Source of the DNA: a virus | IMG/VR virus record: IMGVR_UViG_3300045253_000066 | Span: 1-38,018 of that record | Strand: one strand, 5' to 3' | Length of the DNA: 38,018 nucleotides | Shown here: in pieces, positions 21,978 through 30,700 of the stretch | How the letters are laid out: the number at the start of each line of letters is the position of its first letter | How positions within the stretch are numbered: the first letter of the stretch is position 1 | Notes under the pieces: generated by a model | The model's database searches: none | The model's input: only the letters and a program-made list of their open reading frames with translations | What the model was told of the DNA's origin: nothing | Made by a program: the position numbers and the translations under genes

Positions 21978-22649
21978 TTATGTGGTCTTGCTGACCTGGT
22001 TCGACTTGTGCGTGCTCACGTACAGGGCCGCCAGAGTCAACAGCTCAGGGGAATCCTTGAACTGTCCAAGCCCCGCGTTGCAGTTCCCACAGAGGAGTGC
22101 ACGCACGGCTCCTGTTTCATGGTCATGATCGACCGACATGGTTTTGGTGCGCCCGCGCCAAGTGCTCGTTTCTGGCATTCGGCAGATCGCGCACAGGCCA
22201 TTTTGACGTTCAAGCATCTCGTTGTACTGGTCCAGCGTGATGCCAAAGACGTTCTCGAGACGCCACTTCCGGTACGTCAGCCTGTTGTTCTGCTGCTCCA
22301 GGGCGCGGCGGCGCTTCCGCTCCTCGGGAGCTAAGGCCTTCCATCGCGCCCTCTCGGACGCACATGAGCACGGCAAGCAATGCGCCGACCGACCGTGCAC
22401 TGCAGCTCGGTCCAGGGCGAACTCGTGTGGCGCCTTGGTCTCGCCGCACCTCTTACATATCTTCGGACCACGTGCAGCAGCCGCGGCTTCGATCTCCCCA
22501 TCGCTGCGGGCCTTGAGCGCATCGCGCGCCACCTTGTTCCGACGGCACACGCACGGCCTGCATTCGGGAGTCAGGCCATCACGAAAGACCTTGTTCTTAT
22601 AGAAGCCTTCGTATGGCTTTTCTTCACCGCAGCTGCTGCACGTCTTCAC
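21978..22649 (-). CDS. free-standing endonuclease VII (HNH) family homing-type nuclease
   Basis: A 223-aa protein, ATG 22649. Two N-terminal zinc-knuckle units (CSSCGEEKPYEGFYKN...CRPC, about 4-34; CKRCGETKAPHEFALD...CLPC, about 65-93) precede a basic linker. The endonuclease VII core follows: YNEMLERQNGLCAICRMPET, SVDHDHETGAVRALLC and GNCNAGLGQFKDSPELL. All Cys/His metal ligands and the catalytic DHDH are present. It lies 36 bases after the major capsid gene and before a terminator, splitting the head genes. This is where homing-type nucleases insert. It may cut the cognate site in rival phages. A T4-like junction-resolving role is an alternative. Confidence 0.85.
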   Translation of the reverse strand: MKTCSSCGEEKPYEGFYKNKVFRDGLTPECRPCVCRRNKVARDALKARSDGEIEAAAAARGPKICKRCGETKAPHEFALDRAAVHGRSAHCLPCSCASERARWKALAPEERKRRRALEQQNNRLTYRKWRLENVFGITLDQYNEMLERQNGLCAICRMPETSTWRGRTKTMSVDHDHETGAVRALLCGNCNAGLGQFKDSPELLTLAALYVSTHKSNQVSKTT

Positions 22650-22685
22650 GCCGCGAGTATACCGCAGCGCACTGCACTGGTCGAA

Positions 22686-23948
22686 TTACGCGTGGTGCTG
22701 GAATGCAGCTACTGCGTTCGAATCCTGTAGAGTAGAATCCAATCGAGTAAATGCGAGAAAGGCAACCTGCAATGCGTCCATATACCTTTCATTAAATCGC
22801 ACCATCTGCATATCCAATACATGCCGGATAACAAATGCGCGCGAGAAGTCGCCGAACAGGATGGACTTGTTAGACGCTCCAACGAGGGCCATCGCTTGAT
22901 CAACAAAATACTGTTGTCCGTTGATCGTCGGCGCCATGCCGGGCACCGGAACCGGCACCCAGAGCGGGTGACCCTGGGAGTCCTTGATCTTCCGGATGAC
23001 CGCCAGCACCGCGTCGTTCATCATGAAGCGGCAGTTCTGCCGGTAGGCCGGGTCGAGCGAGTGCTCAAGGTCGATCAGGTTGTCGTAGGTGATCGACGTC
23101 TGATCGGCGCCGGTCACGGTCACCGGGCAGTTGGTGACGATGCCCAGCGGCTGGCTGGACCCGGTGCCGTTGACCAGGTCGGCGGCGACCTTGCGCCCGA
23201 TCCGGGTGCCCAGGTGATCGGGCAGCCAGGTGTTCAGGTCGAACACCGAGTCCTGCAGCACCTGCAGCGACGCCTTCACGATCCCGGAGTTGTACATGTA
23301 CGCGCCCAGGGTCGCGGTGCCGAACGTGAAGTCGACGTTGGAGGCCGTGGAGTTCTCCGTCAGGATCGACCCCACGTTGCCGGTGTCGTCGTTGGTCGGC
23401 CACTGCAGCGGGTTACCGGTCGAGGTGTTGATGACGGTCGCGTAGGCCATCAGGCCGCCGAACGCCTTCATCCGCTCGATGATGATCTGCCGGTAGCCCG
23501 GCGGGATCAGATAGCCGCCAGCGGATCCCGGCGAAGTCGCCGAGGCTCGCATCTCCCGCTGCTCTTCCGGGGAAAGCTGGGGAACGTTGTTGGACAGCAG
23601 CTGGCGCTCCTCGCGGTCGAGGTCTTCCATGCCGCCACGAACCCAGCCGTCGAACACCCGGGCGTACTCGGCGTTCTGCGCCGCCGCGCGCTCCTCGCGG
23701 GTCTGCTCCGGGGTCTCGACGGTCGCCACCAGCGCGCGGCGGTCGATCTCATCGAAGCTGGCCAGCTTCTTGGACCGCTCGTAGCGGGCATCCAGGCTGA
23801 CCAGGTCGGCGTTGGCCTTGTCCCAGTTCTCCTGCTCCTCGGCGGTGAGGTCGCGGTTCTCCTCCTCGGAGACGGTCACGATCTCCTGCATCCGGTGCCA
23901 GATCTCGTTCTGGCTCTCCATGTACTGACGTTCGGTCATAGCGGACAT
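22686..23948 (-). CDS. major capsid protein (HK97 fold)
   Basis: A 420-aa protein; ATG 23948 is preferred because AAAGGA lies upstream. Residues 1-125 form an acidic coiled coil (ESQNEIWHRMQEIVTVSEEE, LSPEEQREMRA), like the HK97 delta scaffold domain that the prohead protease removes. From about 132 (GGYLIPPGYRQIIIERM) the sequence follows HK97-type capsids: GYMMN-like YMYNSGIVKASLQVLQDS, NGTGSSQPLGIVTNCP, LFGDFSRAFVIRHVLDMQMV. The 3' end (about 22686-22925) is noticeably richer in A/T codons than the rest of the gene. Confidence 0.92.
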   Translation of the reverse strand: MSAMTERQYMESQNEIWHRMQEIVTVSEEENRDLTAEEQENWDKANADLVSLDARYERSKKLASFDEIDRRALVATVETPEQTREERAAAQNAEYARVFDGWVRGGMEDLDREERQLLSNNVPQLSPEEQREMRASATSPGSAGGYLIPPGYRQIIIERMKAFGGLMAYATVINTSTGNPLQWPTNDDTGNVGSILTENSTASNVDFTFGTATLGAYMYNSGIVKASLQVLQDSVFDLNTWLPDHLGTRIGRKVAADLVNGTGSSQPLGIVTNCPVTVTGADQTSITYDNLIDLEHSLDPAYRQNCRFMMNDAVLAVIRKIKDSQGHPLWVPVPVPGMAPTINGQQYFVDQAMALVGASNKSILFGDFSRAFVIRHVLDMQMVRFNERYMDALQVAFLAFTRLDSTLQDSNAVAAFQHHA

Positions 23949-23977
23949 CGGCTCGCGTCCTTTCAGGCATGCCGACA

Positions 23978-24004
23978 AGCCCCGTGAGCGCTGCTCAGGG
24001 GGCT
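23978..24004 (-). terminator. intergenic hairpin before the capsid gene
   Basis: AGCCCC/GGGGCT and TGAGC/GCTCA pair, with one G-G mismatch between the two helices and a GCT loop. The T run after it is weak. It lies between the protease and capsid genes, where it could act as a partial terminator, an RNA-processing stop or a stabiliser of the capsid mRNA 5' end. Confidence 0.4.
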
Positions 24005-24022
24005 GTGAAGGGGTGGGGTTGG

Positions 24023-24991
24023 TTAAGCGGCCGTCAGGCCTAGACGTCGGCCGATGGCCTCGGTCTGGCGTGCGACCAGTTCCCGCCTCAGTGGTCTCCG
24101 GGTGGACGCGGCCGGCGCGGAGTCATCGGTGGGGTCTTGCTGACCGTCGGTTTCGCGGGTGGTCTCAGCCGGCGCGCGATCCGTATCGGTGTCTGTGGGG
24201 GTCCGCTCCTCGGAGGGCTCGAAAGTCCCTCCAGCGGCGGTGATGGGGGTGTCGTCGCCGAGCGCCTCACCGGGAAGCGAAAGCTCGTCGGCCAGCTCGG
24301 GGCGGTGGCGCAGGGTGCGCTCGATGGCCGCTCGGTCGCCGCGGCGGCGCAGTGCGACCACCAGGGAGTGCCGCAGTCCGGCGTCGGTCTGCTCGTAGGC
24401 CGGGAAGGTGACGACCGAGACCTCGATCAACTTGACCTCTTGGATCGTGCGCATCTCGCACATGACCGCGTTGCCCTCGGTGTCGATCATCTGGTTGCCG
24501 TCGGCGCCGATCGCGGGCTCCTCGGTCCACATGTCCCGGGTCACGGTGAACCCGAAGCTCATCCCGGAGAAATTGCCATTCCGCAGGTTGGCTTCCAGGT
24601 CACGCACATACGTGACCTCACCGTCCATGGTCGAGTCCACGACCAGCCCGCGAGCGTCCTGGGAGAGCAGCAGCGTGCCCGCGCTGACCCGCGACACGAT
24701 GTAATAGCTGTCGTGGTCGATCAGCATCCGGGCGTCGCCCTCGCCGAGGGTCTTGGAGAACGCCCCCGGCGCGATCTGCTCGTAGAAGCCCCAGGTCAGC
24801 GGGTTTCCGATGGCGGTGCGCTCGTTGAACACCGCCGCGTGGCCGTAGAAGCGAGGCTTGCCCATCTGGTCGGCCCGAACCTCGACCTCCGCCTTCTTCA
24901 GAGAGAGGTCGCGGTGCACAACGAGCTCGTCCCAACCCTCGTGACCGGTGCGGCTGACCGCACTGGTCATCGAGTGCGCACGTGACCCCAT
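24023..24991 (-). CDS. prohead (capsid maturation) protease
   Basis: A 322-aa protein, ATG 24991, with GAGGAAGGA upstream. It has the HK97-type serine protease layout. FYGHAAVFNERTAIGNPL, then MLIDHD carries the catalytic His, and NGNFSGMSFGF the nucleophile Ser. The third acidic position is in VKLIEVSVVTFPAYEQTDA. The protease domain ends near residue 195. The Thr/Asp/Pro-rich C-terminal third is probably disordered and may guide scaffolding or be self-cleaved. It sits between portal and capsid genes as expected. Confidence 0.9.
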   Translation of the reverse strand: MGSRAHSMTSAVSRTGHEGWDELVVHRDLSLKKAEVEVRADQMGKPRFYGHAAVFNERTAIGNPLTWGFYEQIAPGAFSKTLGEGDARMLIDHDSYYIVSRVSAGTLLLSQDARGLVVDSTMDGEVTYVRDLEANLRNGNFSGMSFGFTVTRDMWTEEPAIGADGNQMIDTEGNAVMCEMRTIQEVKLIEVSVVTFPAYEQTDAGLRHSLVVALRRRGDRAAIERTLRHRPELADELSLPGEALGDDTPITAAGGTFEPSEERTPTDTDTDRAPAETTRETDGQQDPTDDSAPAASTRRPLRRELVARQTEAIGRRLGLTAA

Positions 24992-25005
24992 CGCGTGTCC
25001 TTCCT

Positions 25006-27423
25006 CTACTTCGTACCTGTGTCGGCCGGACCCATCGAGCTACCGCCCAGAACCGGGTCGGTGCCGAGCGGGGAGTTCACGGCCAGCTGCGTGAGCGGTT
25101 CCTGGTAGCGGTCTCCGCCTTCTCGGGCCGGCATGTCCTCGAAGCCGCGGATCTCGTTCGGGTTGAACGCTCCCAACTCGAACATCACCCGGTAGAACTC
25201 CGCGCGAGCGATCGAGTCGCCGCGCAGCAGCTCCGACATGTCGTAGCGCGCGACCTGACCGGAGGTGACCAGTTCCTTGGTGATGCGCTGCTCGGCTGGC
25301 GCGAGCCAGATCGGGTGCAGGTCGTAGGCGGTGAACCCACGGGCCTGCTGCTCGAGCCCGGTGTTGTGGACTACCACGCCGTCAGCGACGTAGTGGGCGT
25401 GCTCCTCCACGGTGATGTCGTAGACCGGGACCTCGATCTTGCCGTGCTCGATGGAGATGACACGCTGCAGGACGACGTCGGAGTGTTCCCACGTGCCGCC
25501 GGGAGTCATCATCATCTCGGGGCGCTTGACCCTGGCGGTCGTCCCGAGCCCACCCTCCCAGTCCTCGGCGTAGCGCAGCTTGCGCCGCATCGGCTCCGTG
25601 CGCAGGTTGGCAAGCTTGTTCGGGTGATTGCTTCCGATCTTGTGGTTCATCGAGGTCATGGACAGGTTGAGCACGTGCTTGTCACGCGAGACGTGCGACT
25701 TGCCCTTGATGTACCCGATACCGCCCCTGCGGGAGAGATGGACGCGACCAACTGGCACGCCGACCGAGATGCACAGGTGCCGGATGTCCTCGAGTAGCGC
25801 CTGGTTGCAGGAAGCGAATGAGATGACGCCGCGAGCAACACCGCCGTCCGCGTCTAAGTACCCACGCAGGAACGCCAGCCGCAGCTCCTCGTTGAGCCGG
25901 AACACCCACCCGGGTACGCGCTTGGTGTGCGCCTTGCCGGTGAACCCGCACTCGAACAGCGAGCGCGCCTGCGCGGAGGAGAACCGGGTCCGAGTGCCAC
26001 GCTTGTCGGTGTAGGGCTTGACGCCGAACTCGCCGCGCATCGACTCGATGTAGTACGGCATGTGCGGGTCGTCGATCGCGTGCGCGATCTCGACACGGTT
26101 CTTGTCCGCGCTGCCGTCGCCGGTGTAGAGCCCGCACAGCTCCATTGCTCGGACGGTCAGTTCGCGGCCGTTCGGTGCGACCCTACGGTCCCCGTCGTTC
26201 AGGCCGTTCGGGGCCAGCAGGAAGTCGCCCGGCTTGATCTCGCCAGCACTAATCTCAACGGTCTCCCACGCGCACTGTCCGTTGATGCGTCCATCCGCCT
26301 TACCGAAGTAGCGGCGGACCGGTACGCGGTGGTTCGCGGTGACTTGGAGCTCGCGTGTACTGGTCTTGATGGTCAACAGCGACTTGTAGCCGGTGGAGTG
26401 CCACGCGGTGACCTTCGCCGGGACCATGCCACCCTGGCTGAACGACCAGACCTCCTCGCCCGGCTCAATGTCCTCGATCTTCTTAGGGCCCGTGGTCGTG
26501 AAGACCAGTGTGTGACCTGGCACACATCCCCAAGATGTAGTTTTTTCGGTCTGGAACATCAAGTACGGCGGGATGCCGAAGAACCGGCACAGCTCGGTGA
26601 CCTCGAAGTCGCGGCTGGCCAGCATCTCCGCGTCGCGGCTGGGCATGGTCATCGACTGGAATTTCGCGCCCGAGTCCAGCACCGGGATCTTGTGCGCGTT
26701 CTCCAGCCCGGAAACGCGCTCGGCCCAGCGTTTCTGTAGCGACTCGGCCTGGGTCTGGGTCAGCTTGCCCTCGGCCTGCAGTAACCCGGAGATCAGGTTG
26801 CCCGAGCCGAACAGCTTCGCCCCGTACCGCTCGGCGGCCAGGGACAACCCCACGGCCTGCGAGGCCGCCCGCACCGGGGACAGGCCCAGCACCGGGTCAT
26901 GGCCCCACGCGGTGATGTGCAGGATCTCCCGGGAGGTCATCGGCACGGTCTTACCGGAGTCGTCGATGACCGAGAAGACCTTGCCGCTCGGGTTCTCGGC
27001 CGTGGGCCGTCCCCGGCCGGGGGTGACCCGGTCCGGGGTGATCGGCCACAGCTCGACCACCTGGCCGCGCTTGTTGTACAGCTTCTGGATATAGGAGTTG
27101 CCCCACAGGCAGCGGTGCGCCCCGGACAGCCGCCAGATCTCCAGCCGGGTCATGTCCGGGTGCGGGTCGGCGAGCAGCCGGTTGGGGATCGGCTTCTTGG
27201 TCGTCTCGTCCATCACCGGCATCGGCAGCGCCCCGCACAGCCCCGAGATCAACGAGGTGGCCCGGTAGACCGCCGCCATCGACTGCGCGGTGCGTTCGGT
27301 GACCGCGATCCCGGAGTCGGTCGGGGTGCCGCCGAACAACGACACCAGCGACAGGTCGGTGAGCGGGACGGTCGGGTTCTCCAGCGACCGGCTGCTCCGC
27401 TCGTTCAACCGGAACAGGGTCAC
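25006..27423 (-). CDS. portal protein interrupted by an intein
   Basis: An 805-aa precursor, GTG 27423, overlapping the small upstream gene (GTGA). Exteins are residues 1-299 and 688-805 (417 aa spliced). They fit the HK97-type portal family: TERTAQSMAAVYRATSLISG, LEIWRLSGAHRCLWGNSYIQ, VTELCRFFGIPPYLMFQTEK, ARGFTAYDLHPIWLAPAEQR. Twelve copies would form the DNA-entry ring. The intein sits between SWG and TGLEQQ, a conserved portal motif. The C-terminus is Gly/Pro-rich. Confidence 0.92.
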   Translation of the reverse strand: MTLFRLNERSSRSLENPTVPLTDLSLVSLFGGTPTDSGIAVTERTAQSMAAVYRATSLISGLCGALPMPVMDETTKKPIPNRLLADPHPDMTRLEIWRLSGAHRCLWGNSYIQKLYNKRGQVVELWPITPDRVTPGRGRPTAENPSGKVFSVIDDSGKTVPMTSREILHITAWGHDPVLGLSPVRAASQAVGLSLAAERYGAKLFGSGNLISGLLQAEGKLTQTQAESLQKRWAERVSGLENAHKIPVLDSGAKFQSMTMPSRDAEMLASRDFEVTELCRFFGIPPYLMFQTEKTTSWGCVPGHTLVFTTTGPKKIEDIEPGEEVWSFSQGGMVPAKVTAWHSTGYKSLLTIKTSTRELQVTANHRVPVRRYFGKADGRINGQCAWETVEISAGEIKPGDFLLAPNGLNDGDRRVAPNGRELTVRAMELCGLYTGDGSADKNRVEIAHAIDDPHMPYYIESMRGEFGVKPYTDKRGTRTRFSSAQARSLFECGFTGKAHTKRVPGWVFRLNEELRLAFLRGYLDADGGVARGVISFASCNQALLEDIRHLCISVGVPVGRVHLSRRGGIGYIKGKSHVSRDKHVLNLSMTSMNHKIGSNHPNKLANLRTEPMRRKLRYAEDWEGGLGTTARVKRPEMMMTPGGTWEHSDVVLQRVISIEHGKIEVPVYDITVEEHAHYVADGVVVHNTGLEQQARGFTAYDLHPIWLAPAEQRITKELVTSGQVARYDMSELLRGDSIARAEFYRVMFELGAFNPNEIRGFEDMPAREGGDRYQEPLTQLAVNSPLGTDPVLGGSSMGPADTGTK
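25363..26526 (-). mobile_element. class 1 intein with LAGLIDADG endonuclease (portal)
   Basis: A 388-aa intein with Cys1 (CVPGHTLVFTTTGPKKIEDI, block A). Block B is LQVTANHRVPV. Block F is VPVYDITVEEHAHYV, and the end is VVVHN followed by Thr+1. All splicing residues are present. Both endonuclease helices are well preserved: LCGLYTGDGSA and FLRGYLDADGG. The element looks active. GC content is close to the exteins, so it is better adapted, and perhaps older, than the minor tail intein. Confidence 0.92.
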
Positions 27424-27578
27424 GCGGCGCGCTCACAGGCGAACACGCCGACCGCGCCGCCCAGGATCAGCGCCGCCGGCGGGTAGATCAGGTACACGCC
27501 GGCGCACACGATCAGCGCGAACACGGCCTGGATCAGCGTCAGGAGCCATGCGGGCACGTAGGGCTCCTTTCGGTTCAT
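27420..27578 (-). CDS. small membrane protein upstream of portal
   Basis: A 52-aa protein from ATG 27578, which overlaps the preceding stop (ATGA). A GTG at 27557 has the better ribosome site (AAAGGAG 6 bases upstream) and would give 45 aa. Two hydrophobic stretches (WLLTLIQAVFALIVCAGVYL and PPAALILGGAVGVFAC) fill the protein. The stop overlaps the portal GTG. Function unknown; possibly a superinfection or lysis modulator. Confidence 0.65.
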   Translation of the reverse strand: MNRKEPYVPAWLLTLIQAVFALIVCAGVYLIYPPAALILGGAVGVFACERAA

Positions 27579-27730
27579 GAGGTTGCGCGTACCATCCGCC
27601 ACCACAGCCGCAGCCGGGTGCGTGCCCGAACCTCCGCGACATGTTCGCCGTCGGAGTACAGGGACGCGCGCCAGCCCCAATAGGTGGGGTAGATGTGCCA
27701 GCGGTTGGTGGTCACGGTCAATGCGCTCAT
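27575..27730 (-). CDS. 51-aa aromatic, basic protein
   Basis: A short gene with ATG 27730 overlapping the tail spike stop (ATGA), and a stop overlapping the next start (ATGA). The product is Trp- and Arg-rich: TTNRWHIYPTYWGWRASLYS then EVRARTRLRLWWRMVRAT. The tight double overlap makes it a real gene. Function unknown. Confidence 0.6.
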   Translation of the reverse strand: MSALTVTTNRWHIYPTYWGWRASLYSDGEHVAEVRARTRLRLWWRMVRATS

Positions 27731-30700
27731 CCGAGAACGATGTTCGCCACTTGCCCTGACGCCCCAGTGGAACCGGTTGTTCCTGTACCCACCCCGGCAC
27801 CGCCGGTTCCGCCGGTGACGGCCGTCGTGCCGCTATTGGTCCACGGAGTCAGCGTGTAACTGATGATCAGGCCACCGCCGCCACCGCCGCCACCGCCGCA
27901 GTTCCCAGTGACCGGAGCGAAGCCGTTACCACCCTTAGCGCTGATCGCGCCGGTGCTGACGAGAGCATGGGCGAAGATGGCGATAACGGCGCCCCCCTCC
28001 CCGCCGCCACCGCCACGGTTGGTGCCATCACCACCGCCGCCACCGCCACCTCCACCACCTACTATGCCTAGGACGGATCCGAAGATGCCGACCGTCCCTG
28101 AGGCGATCGCTTCGGGGCGGCGATACCCCTGGATGGTACTGCTGGAAACCGTGCCGCCAGTACCGGAAGCGCCGGATGATCCAGTCCCCCCGGCGCCTCC
28201 GGCTCCGACACCCAGCGAGCCCGCGATGCCGTTACTGCCCGCACCCGTGTTGCCCGCGCCACCGACGGCCAGCTTCCCAGTTCCAGACCCGGCGACTGCT
28301 CCGGAAGCCGGTGCGGATGCGCCAGCGAAAGTTGTCGCCGCACCACCATCGGCGCTGATGGTGCCATTGTTGGTGACCGTCCCGGTGCAGTAAATGAGCC
28401 CGCCGTTGGTGGCGAGTGTGATCCCGCTGTTCACGGTGAGAGCGGACGGGTAGATATCCCTGGTGAGTGAGTACAACGTGCTGTTGACCTTGGTGATGCC
28501 GCTGTAGGTGTTGACTCCATCGAGCGTGATCACGCCGTCGGACCCGTCGCCGAATAGCCCGCTGTAGAACGCGGCGGCACTATTGTTAGCGTTGATCCAT
28601 TTACTGGTGGATACCTGGTAAGTGAGGATCTGTCCATCATTCAAGGTGGACAGGGTGAGATCGTTGAGCGCGGCGAGGGTGGCTGTCAGGTTCGTAGCGT
28701 TGATGACTACCTGGTTACCGGAGGCGAGGAGTGTCACCGAATCCGAGGACACATCGGTCTTTCCGGTGATTGTCGATACATGCGCCAGCGTGATGGCGTT
28801 CTTAGTGGAGGTACCGGTGATGCGCAGGGCGTTGAGGTCGTTCTGAGCCACAGCGGTGACGATGCAGTTGGAGGCGTCCGAAAGGGACACCGCTGCCGGC
28901 GAGTTGGCCAGGCACACCCACGTAACCCCGCCGTCGGTGACGGTCACGCCGTTTGTAGTCGGCCAGGTTGGTTCGGAGCCCGCGCTGGTTCCGGCCGTGT
29001 AGCAAGCGTAAACGTGCCCGTTGGCGACGGTGGGAACCACGAGACTGGGTTGCCCGGCAGACCGGAAGTTGTTGTAGGCGTGCGACGCCTGCCAGGTGGC
29101 CACCGAGGGCACGAGCCCGCTGGAGGAGGCGCTAGAGAATCCCGCTTGGACTACGGTCCCGTCGAAGATGACGCCCTGCTGGGTCTCCATCCGCAACCCG
29201 GAAAGGCACGACTGCTGCACGTCTATGCTGGACAGAGCGAGTTCTCCCGCTGTCCCCGTCCCGCCGTGGATGTACACGCCGTAGCCCGAGGTGTTGTAGA
29301 ACTTGCAGGCACTGACCTGATTGGAGGAATGGGCGGGCAGCTCCAGGCCGTGTCCGATGGGCTTCTCGGCGGTGGACATGGACAGCTTCGTGTCGAAGTC
29401 CACGGTGAAGCCATTACCGACAGGGAACGATACCTTGACTCCATCGATCAGCACGTCAGAGCGGCCGTGGACGCGGATGCCGTCGCCGCACATGAAGTAG
29501 ATGCGCAGGTTTTTGAATAGGTGTGTGGGGTCGAACTGGTTGTCTCCGCTTTGCGCGGTGGTGTACGGGTTGGTTTCGTGGTAGATGGCGCACCACGGGA
29601 TGACAGCCCCGACCCGGTCGGTCGTGCCACCTTGATAAACGGTGCCCGCCCCGGGGGTTTGCTGTAGCGCCGCGATGGTCGCGGCCTGGGAAAGAACGAT
29701 CGATCCGGTACCTCCACCGGAGGTGATCGTTGTACCGGGCAGGATGCCGACGCCTTGGATGAGAGTGCCGTTCGCGGCGAATGTCCCGGCCGCTGAGGTC
29801 ACCGTCGTGGAAGCGGGTGTCAGCGTGACGTCGGCGAGGATGGTCCCCTGGTTGTCTTTGCGCCCGTCCAGCATGAGATCCCGGATCGAGCACCAAAACG
29901 CATTGGAGTTGCCAGACCCGGTCGAGCGGTGCGTGGTGATCATGTGGCAGTTGGAGTTCGGCAGCAGCTGGATGACACTGGCCGACGCTCCCGCGCCCAT
30001 CAAGTGCACGTTCGACGGCAGATCCAGGGCCGCGCTGATTCGAGTGATCCCGGGCGGGAAGTACACGATCCCGCCCTGGCCGGAGGTGGACACCCCCGCC
30101 GTTCCGAATGAGTTGATCGCGTTCTGGATCGCGGTGGTGTCGTCGGTAGCGCCGTCGACCGCCGCGCCAAAGGTGCGGATGTCGACGGTGGACAGATAGG
30201 ACAGCACCACGTAGTTGACGCTGGATATGAACCCACCGGACGACGACGTAACCGGGGTAGTGATGAGCACCCGAACGTTCTTGGTCAGCGTGACGATGTC
30301 CCACTGGTTGTAGCTGGTGCTGTTCGCTACCGCGCCCCGGTCGACGAACTGCCCCAAACCTAGGTTCGAGCGGCTCGTCGGCACATCAACAACGTCAGAC
30401 AGATTGTTCGCGCGCTGAGTGAACCTTCCGTCCAGCGAAGACTGAGTCTTGAACCCGCCCGTGACCCGCCACCGGCCCGCGTTGGTGCAGTGGTAGGTGA
30501 TGACCTCCCCAAGTAGCGGCACCACCACTGATGTTGTCGATCCGGAACCGAAAACGTCCAATCCAGCTGCGGTCAGGGTAAGCGCGTTTGCTCCAGCGTC
30601 CCACCCGATCGACAACACCGCGCCAGCGGTGGCGGCCGGGAATGGTTGGGAGATCGCGCCGCTGGTGGTGTCGAAACGGGTCAGCTTGGCCAGCATGTCC

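Noticed and set aside
27855-28070. Repeated CCACCGCCG pattern that might look like a DNA repeat array
   Set aside because: It encodes the Gly-rich end of the tail spike in frame; there is no spacer structure, so it is not CRISPR.
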